Shown: positions 11,748 through 11,993 of the stretch, piece by piece | How the letters are laid out: each line of letters opens with the position of its first letter | Position numbering within the stretch: the first letter of the stretch is position 1 | Origin: Baffinella frigidus | Taxonomy: Eukaryota; Cryptophyceae; Cryptomonadales; Baffinellaceae | DNA: 11,993 bases | Direction of reading: 5' to 3' | Assembly: GCA_026770585.1 (NCBI GenBank) | Contig: MU646307.1 | Span: forward strand, 1,756,504 to 1,768,496 | Translations under genes and position numbers: made by a program | Notes under the pieces: model-generated | What the model was told of the DNA's origin: nothing | The model's input: the letters and a program-made list of their open reading frames with translations, nothing else | Databases searched by the model: none

Positions 11748-11777
11748 CGGGCGGGCGCTGCGGATACTGTCCCAGCC
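11748..11777 (-). pseudogene. Decayed copy of the start of exon 11107-11172
   Basis: The sense strand reads GGTGCAG|GGCTGGGACAGTATC then CGCAGCGCCCGCCCGGACC. It parallels the exon start but loses the PLRPEL reading (PQRPPG). It marks the right end of another duplicated unit. Confidence 0.65.
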
Positions 11778-11805
11778 CTGCACCACGCCGGGAGACCAGG
11801 GTTTG

Positions 11806-11875
11806 GGGGGTTGGGGTTTGGGGTTTGGGGTTTGGGTTTTGGTGTCTCGGGTTTATGGTTTAGAGTTTAGAGTTC
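11806..11875 (+). repeat. Telomere-like array (GGGTTTG)
   Basis: Short GGGTTTG run followed by decayed TTTAGAG units, G-rich on plus. Confidence 0.75.
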
Positions 11876-11894
11876 ACCGTGAATTGCTGCGGCT

Positions 11895-11897
<3 letters not shown>

Positions 11898-11993
<96 letters not shown>
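11898..11993 (+). repeat. (CT)n microsatellite at the right edge
   Basis: CT dinucleotides with TTC interruptions running off the window. It is the only large microsatellite here with pyrimidines on plus, i.e. opposite to the GA blocks in the GH47 introns. Confidence 0.95.

Noticed and set aside
1-11993. tRNA, rRNA or other structured RNA genes
   Set aside because: No cloverleaf with a TTCRANNC-type arm or rRNA-like conserved blocks was noticed. The hairpins present are transposon termini.

Overview
This looks like nuclear DNA of a GC-rich eukaryote, probably an alga or other protist whose telomere repeat is of the TTTAGGG type. There is no prokaryotic gene organisation. Coding signal comes as short, GC3-rich pieces with GT-AG (or GC-AG) borders, separated by long repetitive introns. 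Those introns hold degenerate telomere-like heptamers (GGGTTTA, GGGTTCA, GGGTTTG), GA and GT microsatellites, short tandem duplications and small inverted-repeat transposon remnants. The species cannot be fixed from the window. Most long open frames here are artefacts of simple repeats or palindromes.

The best-supported gene is on the minus strand, from beyond the right edge down to about 5768. Five collinear short exons join in a consistent reading phase: 11107-11172, 9911-9983, 8425-8497, 8073-8131 and 7077-7126. They encode the C-terminal part of a glycoside hydrolase family 47 protein of the EDEM (ER-degradation-enhancing alpha-mannosidase-like) type. Landmarks in order are YPLRPELAES, HARVQCG, YAAIENV, FIAETVKYLYLLFDD and YIFNTEAHLLPLP. 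Two further candidate exons (6695-6764 and 5768-5858) continue the phase to a stop codon. The N-terminal half would lie to the right of the window.

The introns of this gene are built from tandem reiterations that carry copies of the flanking exon edges. Exon starts or ends are repeated two to four times inside the introns, often with the splice site still attached. Telomere-like arrays occupy most introns, always with the G-rich strand on plus.

Between about 4016 and 5763 lies a cluster of eight roughly 105-bp palindromic, MITE-like elements (termini TATCCCTTAAGTGGCCAG) in both orientations, plus one unrelated TA-flanked MITE with 37-bp perfect terminal repeats. More small inverted-repeat elements lie at 6323-6451, 8526-8665, 8866-9012, 9076-9286 and 10531-10806. 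Those at 8526 and 8866 sit in two copies of one host repeat, so each copy serves as the other's empty site.

The left end (1-1610, minus strand) holds exons of a second gene that I cannot name. Three phase-compatible pieces (1476-1603, 990-1170, 811-943) are followed by a separate 70-nt exon flanked by telomere-like repeats; its translation resembles the second half of an HMG box. The stretch 1610-3050 holds diverged dispersed repeats, a polypurine tract and an AT-rich island, with no gene I can defend.
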